A stretch of DNA of 29,779 bases from Spirochaetales bacterium (lineage in GTDB: Bacteria; Spirochaetota; Spirochaetia; Sphaerochaetales; Sphaerochaetaceae): NCBI GenBank assembly GCA_022784805.1, contig JALFYG010000297.1, positions 1 to 29,779 of the forward strand, in the 5' to 3' direction. A model generated the notes under the pieces. It did not search any database, was not told where the DNA came from, and saw only the letters and a program-made list of their open reading frames with translations. This document shows, piece by piece, positions 1 to 7,863 of this stretch; within the stretch, counting starts at the first letter, position 1; every line of letters starts with the position of its first letter. Both the position numbers and the translations under genes were made by a program.

Positions 1-1103
1 TCTGCGTCTATACTGCTCTTTGCCTTTGTAATAAGAGAGATTGATTTATAGAGGGAGTCAAAGAGAGCCTTTGCTTCTTTTGCCTTCTCATAGTTTCTCT
101 CATCATTTGCTGCAATATCAAAGGCTCTCATCCAGTTCTTATATCCACCTCCGTCCATCTTCATATCTATTCCTATATGAAGGGCAAGAAGCAAGAGATC
201 CTTGTCTTTGAATGGGAAGGATGGATCAGAAACCAACTTCTTATAGTCTTTGAGACCCCAGTTACTCTTTGTAATGGAGTCAAAGAGTTTCAGGAGCTTA
301 CCCTCAGGGTAAGATGTAAGAGGGAGATTAGAGGTAAAGAGAAGTGGAATATCTCTCTTCTTTGCCTCCTCCTCCAAGTATGGCCTGTAGGTCTCAAGGG
401 ATGAGGAGGTTATTGCAATATCTTGAGGCATGAAAGATTTCAAGTCCTTCTCTATCATCCTCATTATGCCTCTTATCTCAGAGATGGAGTTATTGTACTC
501 ATGGAGAGGAAGGTGAGGGGAAGAAGGGATATTTATCACTTCAACTCTTCCGCTATTAATTACCTTTTCAGTGAATGTGGAGGTAAAGGACTCAGGGTAA
601 ACAAGAACTACCTTTCCTTTCTCTATTTTACTTAGGTCTCTCTTAAGGTATCTCTCTTCATAGAGATTCCTCTTCTCCAAGTATTCCTCATACTCAGGTC
701 TTATTTTCCCTATGTCTTCCCTCATCTTCTTGTCAAAGAAGGATGGGCTTTCCTCTGGAGATGGAAAGAAGGGGAGTATATGTGATATATATCTAGTAAA
801 GGCCGGGATACTTTCGCTGTACCTTGGGTCAATGAAATATGAAAGATAAGAGACTCCATGCTTCTTTATAAAAGAAGAGACGAAGGCGACTCTCTCGGTT
901 TCTGTTACTTCTCTTTTGTTCTTTATGTCAGAGAGGGTGAGAAGAAAACGGTCCCAGCTCATGAAGCGATCTTTGAATACTGCCTTACCGGGATTATTGG
1001 AGAGAAAAGTGTTAAGTGTATTACGGGCCATTGTCTCTGATGTAAAGACAAGTGTCTTATCGGTCGAGAGAATAATGGAGGTTATTTCTTTCTGTATGTC
1101 CAT
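1..1103 (-). CDS. AddB-like PD-(D/E)XK nuclease/helicase-family protein, N-terminal part (runs off left edge)
   Basis: An open frame starts at the ATG at 1103 and stays open for about 367 codons to the window edge, so only the N-terminal part is visible. It opens MDIQKEITSIILSTDKTLVF, followed by the segment FKDRFMSWDRFL. That arrangement resembles the start of AddB/RexB-like recombination proteins of spirochaetes, in which an inactivated helicase-like N-terminal region precedes a C-terminal nuclease domain. The nuclease motifs would lie outside the window, so the assignment rests on the N-terminal pattern only. In such systems the partner is a UvrD-type AddA helicase and the pair processes double-strand breaks. 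The start has no strong ribosome binding site. The gene lies 47 bases downstream of the MATE gene on the same strand and could be co-transcribed with it. It could also be a different large protein of unknown function. Confidence 0.55.
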   Translation of the reverse strand, partial: MDIQKEITSIILSTDKTLVFTSETMARNTLNTFLSNNPGKAVFKDRFMSWDRFLLTLSDIKNKREVTETERVAFVSSFIKKHGVSYLSYFIDPRYSESIPAFTRYISHILPFFPSPEESPSFFDKKMREDIGKIRPEYEEYLEKRNLYEERYLKRDLSKIEKGKVVLVYPESFTSTFTEKVINSGRVEVINIPSSPHLPLHEYNNSISEIRGIMRMIEKDLKSFMPQDIAITSSSLETYRPYLEEEAKKRDIPLLFTSNLPLTSYPEGKLLKLFDSITKSNWGLKDYKKLVSDPSFPFKDKDLLLLALHIGIDMKMDGGGYKNWMRAFDIAANDERNYEKAKEAKALFDSLYKSISLITKAKSSIDA

Positions 1104-1150
1104 ATCTTCATAGTAGCATGAAAACCATTACAGAAACAAAAACACACCGA

Positions 1151-2539
1151 TTATTCCACAATGTTCTTGACCCAGATCCTCTTTCTTACAAGAATAAAGC
1201 CAAGGATACACTTGAGAATGTCTCCTGCTTGTACAGATAGGTATATAAACACAACGCCTACACTGGTGAATCTTGAGACTATGAATGCGATAGGAACTCC
1301 CACTGTCCACAAGAAGGCTGAGTCAAAGAGGATGGTGACCCATATCTTTCCTCCTGAGCGGAGGGTAAAGTATGTTGCGTTTTTGAAGGCAAACAAAGGA
1401 AGGCAAAGGGCATGGGCACAGATCATCTCCATGGCAATAAGTTTCGCTCCCTCTGTGGTGTTATAGAGGCGAGGGAAGATTGGAGAGAGAAGGGCCAGGA
1501 GGATTCCGGAGCCGATACCTACCATCACGGAGAATGCGATCAGCTTACGGTCAGTGTCTACAGCCTCTTCTGTCTTTCCGGCTCCCAATAGCTGTCCGAT
1601 AATTATTCCAATGGCGTTTCCAACAGCAAGGAAGGCCACATTAAAGAGGTTGCTGATGGTTGAGAAGATATTGCAGCCAGCAACAGCATTGAGGCCCCTT
1701 GTGGAGTAGCACTGCATCAATGTAGTCATTCCCAGTGACCATAGTGTCTCGTTCATTATCAGAGGAGCTGCAGCCTTCAGAATCCTCAAGAGCATTTTAC
1801 TCTCGATTCTCAAAGTACTCCATAAGCCATCCAGGTACTTGTACTTCTCCCTATGGTGGAGAGTTGATCCCACAACCAGCACCAGTTCCACATATCTTGA
1901 GATTACAGTTGCTATGGCAGCGCCTTCGCATCCAAGCCTTGGGGCCCCCAGGTTACCGAAAATAAGAATCCAGTTAAGAACGAGATTCGTGAATATTGCG
2001 CTTATTCCTGCTTTCATTGGGAGAACTGCTTCTCCGCCTTCCCTGAGGGTAGAGGAATAAGCCTGAGTCAACATAAACCCTGGAAGCCCAAGGATCATGA
2101 TCTTCAGATACTTCATGGCAAAGTAGAGAGTTTTGTCTAAGTCTCCGCCATTACTGTCACCTGTGAGAAAGAGGGAAATAAGCTTTTCCCCAAAGAGAAG
2201 GAAGATTATTGAAGCCACCACTGTTATGATAAAGCCTGCGACAATCTTGAATCTTGTAGAAGTCCTTACTCCTTCATCATCTTTCTTTCCAAAGAACTGG
2301 GCTCCGAAGATTCCGGCTCCGCTTACAGTACCGAAGATACATAGGTTAAAGACAAAGACCAGCTGATTAGCGATGCTGACGCCGCTCATCTCCTCTGTTC
2401 CTATGCGTCCGACCATAAGGTTATCTAAAAGATTGACGAAATTAGTGATCCCATTCTGTATAGCAATAGGAAGTGCTATAGAAAGGACCATCATATAAAA
2501 TGCTTTATCTCCGAATATGGATTTCTTCTCTTTCAACAT
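1151..2539 (-). CDS. MATE family efflux transporter
   Basis: A 462-residue, very hydrophobic protein of the size and layout of the MATE (multidrug and toxic compound extrusion) family, with about 12 membrane helices in two homologous halves. The N-terminal stretch SIALPIAIQNGITNFVNLLD followed by NLMVGRIG is the typical first-helix pattern with the N/D-N-x-x-V-G-R motif. A related pattern (LIMNETLWSLGMTTLMQCYS) begins the second half. Members exchange Na+ or H+ for cationic drugs or metabolites at the inner membrane; the substrate cannot be read from sequence. The start ATG at 2539 has only a weak purine-rich stretch upstream. The gene is divergent from the aldo/keto reductase gene across an 88-base gap. 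Confidence 0.9.
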   Translation of the reverse strand: MLKEKKSIFGDKAFYMMVLSIALPIAIQNGITNFVNLLDNLMVGRIGTEEMSGVSIANQLVFVFNLCIFGTVSGAGIFGAQFFGKKDDEGVRTSTRFKIVAGFIITVVASIIFLLFGEKLISLFLTGDSNGGDLDKTLYFAMKYLKIMILGLPGFMLTQAYSSTLREGGEAVLPMKAGISAIFTNLVLNWILIFGNLGAPRLGCEGAAIATVISRYVELVLVVGSTLHHREKYKYLDGLWSTLRIESKMLLRILKAAAPLIMNETLWSLGMTTLMQCYSTRGLNAVAGCNIFSTISNLFNVAFLAVGNAIGIIIGQLLGAGKTEEAVDTDRKLIAFSVMVGIGSGILLALLSPIFPRLYNTTEGAKLIAMEMICAHALCLPLFAFKNATYFTLRSGGKIWVTILFDSAFLWTVGVPIAFIVSRFTSVGVVFIYLSVQAGDILKCILGFILVRKRIWVKNIVE

Positions 2540-2590
2540 GGCTTATCTACTCTAACAGTAAATCTCTTTTATCAAAAGGGGTGTTAAGAA

Positions 2591-2604
2591 ACTCTTTATA
2601 GAGT
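2591..2604. promoter_or_regulatory. Inverted repeat in divergent intergenic region (possible operator)
   Basis: ACTCTTTATAGAGT is a 5-bp inverted repeat with a 4-base centre in the 88-base gap between the MATE and aldo/keto reductase genes. It overlaps a plausible but weak promoter for the rightward genes (TGTTAA, 16 bases, TAATAT). It could be an operator or chance. Confidence 0.25.
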
Positions 2605-2627
2605 AATATGGGGAATATGGAGGAAAC

Positions 2628-3677
2628 ATGGACAGAGTCACTTTAGGTAAGACAGGCATTACAGTTTGCCGTAACGGATTCGGAGCACTGCCTATTCAGC
2701 GTATTGGAAAGGAAGATGCAGCATATTTAATTAGAAAAGCATATGAAAACGGTGTGGATTTCTTCGATACAGCCCGTGCCTACTCAGATAGCGAAGAGAA
2801 ACTTGGATACGCTACAGAGGACTTCAGAGATAAGATATACATTGCAACAAAGACAGCTGCAAAGAATGGAGAGGACCTGAAGAAGGATCTGGAGACATCT
2901 CTTTCCCTTCTCAAGACTGATTACATCGATATTTATCAGTTTCATAATCCTCCATTCTGCCCTAAGCCTGGAGACGGAACAGGCTTATACGAAGCGGCAT
3001 TGGAAGCGAAAAAAGAGGGTAAGATTAGACACATAGGCATCACAAACCACCGCTTGGGTGTTGCAAAAGAGGCTATAGAGTCTGGTTTATATGAAACCCT
3101 TCAGTTCCCATTCTCCTATATCAGCGGAAGCAAGGAGCTGGAACTCATAAAGATGTGTAAGGAAAAAGACATGGGCTTTATCGCCATGAAGGGCCTAGCT
3201 GGAGGCCTGTTGAACAATAGCCGTGTATGCTATGCATTTATGTCACAGTTTGACAATGTCCTTCCTATCTGGGGAGTCCAGAGGGAGAGGGAGCTTGATG
3301 AGTGGCTCTGCTATAATGATAATCCACCTCTCTTTGATGAAGACGTAAAGACTATCATCGAAAAGGACAGAAAGGAACTCTCCGGTGACTTCTGCAGAGG
3401 CTGCGGCTACTGTATGCCATGCCCAATGGGAATAAAGATCAGCGAATGCGCAAGAATGATTCAGATGATCAGACGCTCTCCTTCTAATAATCAGCTGAGT
3501 GAGGAAGCTCAGGAGATGATGGCTGCCATCAAGAACTGCGTCAAATGTGGTAAATGTATGGATAAGTGTCCGTATTCTCTCCCTATTCCAACCTTGTTGG
3601 AAAAGAATCTAAAAGACTATGAAGACATACTCTCCGGTAAAGTTCAGGTCTCAATAACAAAAGACGCAAGAAACTAA
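2628..3677 (+). CDS. Aldo/keto reductase with C-terminal 4Fe-4S domain
   Basis: A 349-residue protein made of a TIM-barrel aldo/keto reductase (about residues 1-250) and a C-terminal ferredoxin-like region. The family's catalytic tetrad is visible as Asp47 and Tyr52 (FFDTARAY), Lys75 (ATKTAA) and His106 (IYQFHNPP). Two cysteine clusters follow: CRGCGYCMPCPMGI near residue 255 and CVKCGKCMDKCPYS near residue 305. They are suitable for two 4Fe-4S clusters, as in the predicted Fe-S oxidoreductase branch of the family. The substrate is unknown. The start has a good ribosome binding site (GGAGGAAAC before ATG). The stop overlaps the start of the response regulator gene as TAATG, so the two are probably translationally coupled, an unusual partnership for this family. 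Confidence 0.9.
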   Translation: MDRVTLGKTGITVCRNGFGALPIQRIGKEDAAYLIRKAYENGVDFFDTARAYSDSEEKLGYATEDFRDKIYIATKTAAKNGEDLKKDLETSLSLLKTDYIDIYQFHNPPFCPKPGDGTGLYEAALEAKKEGKIRHIGITNHRLGVAKEAIESGLYETLQFPFSYISGSKELELIKMCKEKDMGFIAMKGLAGGLLNNSRVCYAFMSQFDNVLPIWGVQRERELDEWLCYNDNPPLFDEDVKTIIEKDRKELSGDFCRGCGYCMPCPMGIKISECARMIQMIRRSPSNNQLSEEAQEMMAAIKNCVKCGKCMDKCPYSLPIPTLLEKNLKDYEDILSGKVQVSITKDARN

Positions 3678-4330
3678 TGAAGACAATTGCTGTCATAGAT
3701 GACGACGAATATATTTCTTCTTTTCTTTCAACACTGTTGGAGAAGAGTGGCTATAGGGTCTTGAAGGGATACTCAGGAACGGAGGCTCTCTTATTGATAG
3801 AGAAAGAGCTTCCGGACCTGATGCTCTTGGACTTGATGCTTCCTGGCCTCTCTGGGGAGGAGGTATTAAAGAGGGTGAAAGATATTCCTGTCATTGTTCT
3901 CAGTGCAAAAAATACTCCCAAAGACAAAGTGGATTCTCTGCAGTGTGGAGCCGTGGACTATGTCACAAAACCCTTTGACAGCGAAGAACTGTTATTGAGA
4001 ATTGCCCTTAGGCTGAGGGAGAGCAGTACAAAAGAGAAAAAGCTATCATCCAAAGGCTTCGAGCTCTCAGAAGAGAGTAAGGAGATAAAATACAAAGGGG
4101 AGACACTCCGCCTTACCCGTACCGAGTACTCCATATTAAAGCAATTGATGATCATGGATGGCTCCACCATTACAAAGAGTTCCCTTTTGGAGCGTATTTC
4201 TTTCGACACCCCGGATTGTACTGAAAGCTCCTTGAAACAACACATAAGTAACTTAAGAAAGAAAGTAGAGAAGGTTGCTGGATACAGTGCCATAGAGAAT
4301 ATATGGGGTGTCGGCTTCAGATTGGTTTAA
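3677..4330 (+). CDS. OmpR/PhoB-type response regulator
   Basis: A 217-residue two-domain regulator. The receiver (about residues 1-115) has the acidic triad Asp8-Asp9-Asp10, phospho-acceptor Asp52 (LLDLMLPG), Ser76 in the Thr/Ser position and Lys98 (VTKPF). The C-terminal winged helix (about 125-217) has the Trans_Reg_C pattern LTRTEYSILKQLM and ends IENIWGVGFRLV. It overlaps the aldo/keto reductase stop by one base and lies upstream of an ABC transporter and a histidine kinase. It is probably phosphorylated by the kinase at 6131-7012 and probably controls the transporter operon, as in bacitracin or lantibiotic resistance modules. The regulated genes are inferred from context. Confidence 0.93.
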   Translation: MKTIAVIDDDEYISSFLSTLLEKSGYRVLKGYSGTEALLLIEKELPDLMLLDLMLPGLSGEEVLKRVKDIPVIVLSAKNTPKDKVDSLQCGAVDYVTKPFDSEELLLRIALRLRESSTKEKKLSSKGFELSEESKEIKYKGETLRLTRTEYSILKQLMIMDGSTITKSSLLERISFDTPDCTESSLKQHISNLRKKVEKVAGYSAIENIWGVGFRLV

Positions 4331-4407
4331 ATCTTTACTTTTTCTTGACTCTTTATTGACCGTTTTCTTCACCACTATAGTCGAGACTTTCTTCTAGGAG
4401 TAAACAA

Positions 4408-5310
4408 ATGGACTTTGTATTGGAAACAAAAAACCTAAGTAAGTCTTATGGCCATAGCCACGCCTTAAGCGGTGTAGATATGCATGTGCCTAAGAATTCC
4501 GTATATGGACTCGTTGGAAGAAATGGAGCTGGAAAGACCACCCTTATGAGAGTGGTGACCGGGATACAGAGAGAAAGTGGCGGCTCTTATTCCTTGTTTG
4601 GTGTTGATAACAAAGATAAGAAAATCGTGAAAGAGAGAAAAAGAGTAGGATCCATGATAGAGTCCCCCTCTATCTTTCTTGACATTTCTGCTGAAGAGAA
4701 CCTGAAGATGCAATATAGGATTCTTGGGCTTCCATCTTTCTCTGATATCCCCGAAATACTGAGAATCGTGGGCCTTGAGGACACAGGAAAGAAGAAAGCC
4801 GCTTCTTTTTCCTTTGGAATGAAACAGAGACTGGGAATCGCAATGGCCATAGCAGGAAGCCCTGACTTATTGATCCTGGATGAGCCTATAAACGGTTTGG
4901 ATCCAGAGGCAATCGTGGAGATGAGGGAGCTGATCATTCGCCTCAATAAAGAGATGCATATGACTATAGTTGTCTCAAGTCATATCCTTGATGAGCTCTC
5001 AAGGGTGGCCACATATTATGGCTTCCTGGATTCAGGAAGGATGGTGAAGGAAATAAGCAGGGAAGAGATGGATAAAGAGTGCAGGAAAGCCATGAGAGTG
5101 AAGGTGAAGTCCATAGAAAAGGCTTCAGTCTCCCTTTCCCGCTTTGGCCTGGAGTACTCAATAATCGATGATGATACTCTTGATTTATATGGAGAGATAG
5201 GCTTTCAGGAGGTATTGAAGCTTCTTGAGAACGCAGGAGTAGTCGATATTGAGAAGAGGAATGAGAACCTTGAAGGATTCTTCATCAACACCATAGGGGG
5301 TAAGGTATGA
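4408..5310 (+). CDS. ABC transporter ATP-binding protein (BcrA-like)
   Basis: A 300-residue ATPase subunit. Walker A is GRNGAGKTT (37-45), the signature is FSFGMKQR (135-141 region), Walker B is LLILDEP (154-160) and the H-loop His is about residue 192 (SSHILDEL). The glutamate-containing IESPSIF replaces a standard Q-loop, and SFGMKQR is the signature form found in the BcrA branch of exporters for bacitracin and lantibiotics. The last 80 residues form an extra domain common in this branch. A good ribosome binding site (AGGAG, 7 bases) precedes the ATG. The stop overlaps the permease start by 4 bases. With the permease it should form a two-subunit exporter; the substrate is inferred only. Confidence 0.92.
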   Translation: MDFVLETKNLSKSYGHSHALSGVDMHVPKNSVYGLVGRNGAGKTTLMRVVTGIQRESGGSYSLFGVDNKDKKIVKERKRVGSMIESPSIFLDISAEENLKMQYRILGLPSFSDIPEILRIVGLEDTGKKKAASFSFGMKQRLGIAMAIAGSPDLLILDEPINGLDPEAIVEMRELIIRLNKEMHMTIVVSSHILDELSRVATYYGFLDSGRMVKEISREEMDKECRKAMRVKVKSIEKASVSLSRFGLEYSIIDDDTLDLYGEIGFQEVLKLLENAGVVDIEKRNENLEGFFINTIGGKV

Positions 5311-6134
5311 TAAAACTTTTTCGTTCTGATATCCATGCTCTTTTTCTAGATAAAGGTTTTCGTATCATCTCCCTTTTCTCAATAATCCTTGGGGCCTTCA
5401 TGCCTATTTTGGGATATATAAATAAAATAAGGTATGATGAGATCACTGTATTTGAAGACGGGTTCTTCATCTTCCTTTCAGCCTTCTCATTCTCAATTCC
5501 TTTCTTTGTCTCACTTTTTCTTGGAAAAAGCTTTGAATGGGGGACAGTGAGGAATAAGCTGACAGTGGGACATAGGAGAAGTGAGGTCTACTTTTCATTC
5601 CTCTTCACTTCCTTTATTGGGACCCTGACTCTTGTGGTTTTATATATGGTGCCATATATTCTCTTGGGCTCATTTATGTTGGAGAAATTGGAGATTCCTC
5701 TCTCTTATTTTCTTTTGTTTATTATGGCGGGAATACTTGTACTTCTATCTTTGACAAGCTTAGCCGTCGCCATAAACAACAACATCCACTCCCGTGCCAT
5801 TTCTCTTGTTGTGACTCTATGCGTGGTGATAGCTTTGTTGATGATAGGAAGCATTGCCGTCCAGATGCTGTTGGAGCCGGAGATGATCACAACATCAATG
5901 ACAATGGTGGATGGTGAGTTCGTACCCATTGATCCATATCCAAACCCAAGGCATGTGAAAGAGAGCCAGAGGTGGATATGGGAGAGTATAAAGGACTCAA
6001 CACTTGGAGGCCAGATACACCAGATTACAGCTTTGGAGTGTAACTGGAAGAGTGTGAGTGTTTATAGCATTGCTCTTGGTGTAATTATATCAATAATCGG
6101 ATTTATCTTCTTTAATAAAAAGGATTTAAAGTGA
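5307..6134 (+). CDS. ABC-2 type transporter permease
   Basis: A 275-residue integral membrane protein with about six predicted helices (for example residues 15-35, 50-70, 95-120, 130-155, 160-190 and 250-270) and a longer hydrophilic loop at about 190-245 before the last helix. This is the ABC-2 permease architecture. It starts within the stop of the ATPase gene (ATGA overlap) and its own TGA overlaps the GTG start of the kinase gene. The unit is therefore tightly coupled, and the protein is expected to be the membrane partner of the BcrA-like ATPase. Sequence similarity within this family is low, so the call rests on topology and context. Confidence 0.85.
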   Translation: MIKLFRSDIHALFLDKGFRIISLFSIILGAFMPILGYINKIRYDEITVFEDGFFIFLSAFSFSIPFFVSLFLGKSFEWGTVRNKLTVGHRRSEVYFSFLFTSFIGTLTLVVLYMVPYILLGSFMLEKLEIPLSYFLLFIMAGILVLLSLTSLAVAINNNIHSRAISLVVTLCVVIALLMIGSIAVQMLLEPEMITTSMTMVDGEFVPIDPYPNPRHVKESQRWIWESIKDSTLGGQIHQITALECNWKSVSVYSIALGVIISIIGFIFFNKKDLK

Positions 6135-7012
6135 TACTATTATACTTCATTATCTTTATTCTTTTAGCTTTGGTCTTCATTCTATCTGTTAGAATGATGG
6201 CTTTATCTCGTTCTGTAAATCTTCTTACAGAAGAATTGGATATGATTCTTTCTGAAGAGTCCAATGTCCTTCTCACCACATCAAGTGGAGAGAGGAGCGT
6301 CAAGAAGCTGGTTGAAAGAATAAACGTGGAACTGAAGAAGTTACTGAAGATAAAGAGCCAGTACTCCAAGGGTATTTTGGACTTGAAGTGCAGTGCTGAG
6401 AATGTTGCCCATGATATCAGGACACCGCTGACTGCAATAAAGGGATACGTGGATCTATTGGAGAAGGAGGAGATAAGCTCTGATGGAAGAAAATACCTTG
6501 AGATAATCAAGGATAGGGTAGAGTATATGAAGGCCCTGACAGACGAGCTCTTTCTCTCTCTATCCATGAAGAACAGGGGAATAAAGACACTGGAGGAAAT
6601 TGACGCCAAGAGTATTCTGGAAGAAGCCTTGGTCTCTTATTACTCCGAGTTCCAGAAGAAGAATATAGAGCCGGAAATAGTCTTACCAGAAAATAGAGTA
6701 AGAATAAAAGGGGATGAGAAAGCTCTATATAGAGTTTATCTCAATATAATCACAAATGCCTTGAAGTATGGAGAAGACTTCAAGGTTGAGATGAATGAAA
6801 AAGGAGACACGGTTTTCTCCAATTATTCTCCTTCCCTTGACAGCGTAGACGTCAATAGACTCTTGGACCGTTACTACACAATTAGTGACGCCAAGGCATC
6901 CAGTGGAATAGGGCTCTCCATTTCAAAGGAGATTATTGAAGAAATGGGAGGGGAACTAAGAGTCAAACTGGAAGAGAATAGGCTCTATATCTCACTTTCG
7001 TTTCAGAGATAA
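6131..7012 (+). CDS. Sensor histidine kinase with minimal sensory region
   Basis: A 293-residue kinase read from a GTG start that overlaps the permease stop (GTGA). A single N-terminal helix (about residues 2-24) is followed directly by a linker and the dimerisation domain with phospho-accepting His94 (NVAHDIRTPLTAIKGY). The N-box is LNIITNALKYG (204-214), and a glycine loop SSGIGLSI lies near 258-265. The usual DxGxG adenine-binding box is not recognisable; VFSNYSPSL sits in its place, as in some lantibiotic-type kinases with an atypical ATPase domain. There is no extracellular domain, so the signal probably comes through the membrane or the neighbouring transporter. The likely partner is the regulator at 3677-4330. 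Confidence 0.9.
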   Translation: MILLYFIIFILLALVFILSVRMMALSRSVNLLTEELDMILSEESNVLLTTSSGERSVKKLVERINVELKKLLKIKSQYSKGILDLKCSAENVAHDIRTPLTAIKGYVDLLEKEEISSDGRKYLEIIKDRVEYMKALTDELFLSLSMKNRGIKTLEEIDAKSILEEALVSYYSEFQKKNIEPEIVLPENRVRIKGDEKALYRVYLNIITNALKYGEDFKVEMNEKGDTVFSNYSPSLDSVDVNRLLDRYYTISDAKASSGIGLSISKEIIEEMGGELRVKLEENRLYISLSFQR

Positions 7013-7804
7013 GTTCTGGAAGAAAGCATACTCTCCCACTTCTTTGTATCCAAGCTTAGAGTAAATATGCTTCGATACCTCTCCTGAAGGAAAGAGACAT
7101 AGACGCTTAATAAGATGGTCGTTGAGTCCGATATCTGTTATCTCCTGGATAACTTCTGTACCTATTCCGCCACCTCTCCAATCTTTGTCTACCAGGACTC
7201 CTACGACCATGGCGCTCTCTTTTGTGGCGGAAGCCAGGTAGGCTACACCCACCAGCCTCTTTTTGACCCTATAGCCACAGGCAGCATGAGGATACTCCAT
7301 CCCTTCTTCCTTGTCATAGGCCCATTCTTCTCTCTTTTCTTCCGTCTCGAAGCCATCTTTAAACTCCTCGTCTTTTGAGTAGAGCTCCGCCACTTCATAG
7401 AAATCTTCAAAAGTGAGAAGAAGGGAGAGGTTATCACTACGGGACCTGCACTTTTTGAAGCTTTCCCTAGTCACAGCCATCATTGAGGGATAGCTTATCT
7501 TCCACTCTCCCTGAAGCTTTCCTTCCAAGGGCGAGAGGGCGTTCTTGGGGCCATTGATGGCAATAGGTTTTTTATCATTGATAAAAATTGAAACTTCTTC
7601 AGTGTCATACTCCCCATAGGAGAAAAGGACCATGGATCCATGTTTGGAACACATGATCAACAGGCCTTCCGTTTGGTAGACAGTGTAATCTTTACCATAA
7701 ACAAAAAGCTCATGGTTATTGAGAAAGAAAAGGTTAAGGTCTCTGTCTTTCTCCATTAATGGGGTGAAATTCTCTAATTCTCTCTTTGTGAGTTCTTTTA
7801 TCAT
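6992..7804 (-). CDS. GNAT family N-acetyltransferase
   Basis: About 270 residues. The C-terminal half carries the GNAT acetyl-CoA-binding motif VLVDKDWRGGGIGTEVIQEI (R/Q-x-x-G-x-G/A form) and ends with a typical beta-strand pattern around YSKLGYKEVGEYAFF. The N-terminal half is a separate region of about 120 residues without a recognised motif. The substrate is unknown. Two starts are possible: TTG at 7810 and ATG at 7804. GGAAGA at 7815-7820 is 4 bases from the TTG and 10 from the ATG; the ATG is preferred here. The 3' end overlaps the 3' end of the histidine kinase gene by 21 bases in the opposite orientation, with no space for a terminator between them. Confidence 0.85.
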   Translation of the reverse strand: MIKELTKRELENFTPLMEKDRDLNLFFLNNHELFVYGKDYTVYQTEGLLIMCSKHGSMVLFSYGEYDTEEVSIFINDKKPIAINGPKNALSPLEGKLQGEWKISYPSMMAVTRESFKKCRSRSDNLSLLLTFEDFYEVAELYSKDEEFKDGFETEEKREEWAYDKEEGMEYPHAACGYRVKKRLVGVAYLASATKESAMVVGVLVDKDWRGGGIGTEVIQEITDIGLNDHLIKRLCLFPSGEVSKHIYSKLGYKEVGEYAFFQNLSLKRK

Positions 7805-7847
7805 GTTCAAGTTATCTTCCAGTCTTTTAATTTCGTCAATGATTATC

Positions 7848-7853
7848 TATAAT
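7848..7853 (+). promoter_or_regulatory. Probable -10 element of metG (near-leaderless transcript)
   Basis: A perfect TATAAT lies only 10 bases before the metG ATG and no Shine-Dalgarno sequence lies between them. Transcription would begin about 3 to 5 bases before the start codon. The -35 region is poor (TTTTAA at 7825-7830, 17-base spacing). Confidence 0.45.
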
Positions 7854-7863
7854 TGTTCCTCGT

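Noticed and set aside
177..1113. Several short plus-strand open frames at the left end.
   Set aside because: They are shadows of one continuous minus-strand frame with coherent protein-like sequence that is open to the window edge.
2586..2600. AAGAAACTCTTTATA occurs both here and near 14474-14488, as a possible shared operator.
   Set aside because: One 15-base identity between two AT-rich intergenic stretches is expected by chance in a window of this size, and the second copy lies behind the asnB terminator, away from the lipid kinase promoter.
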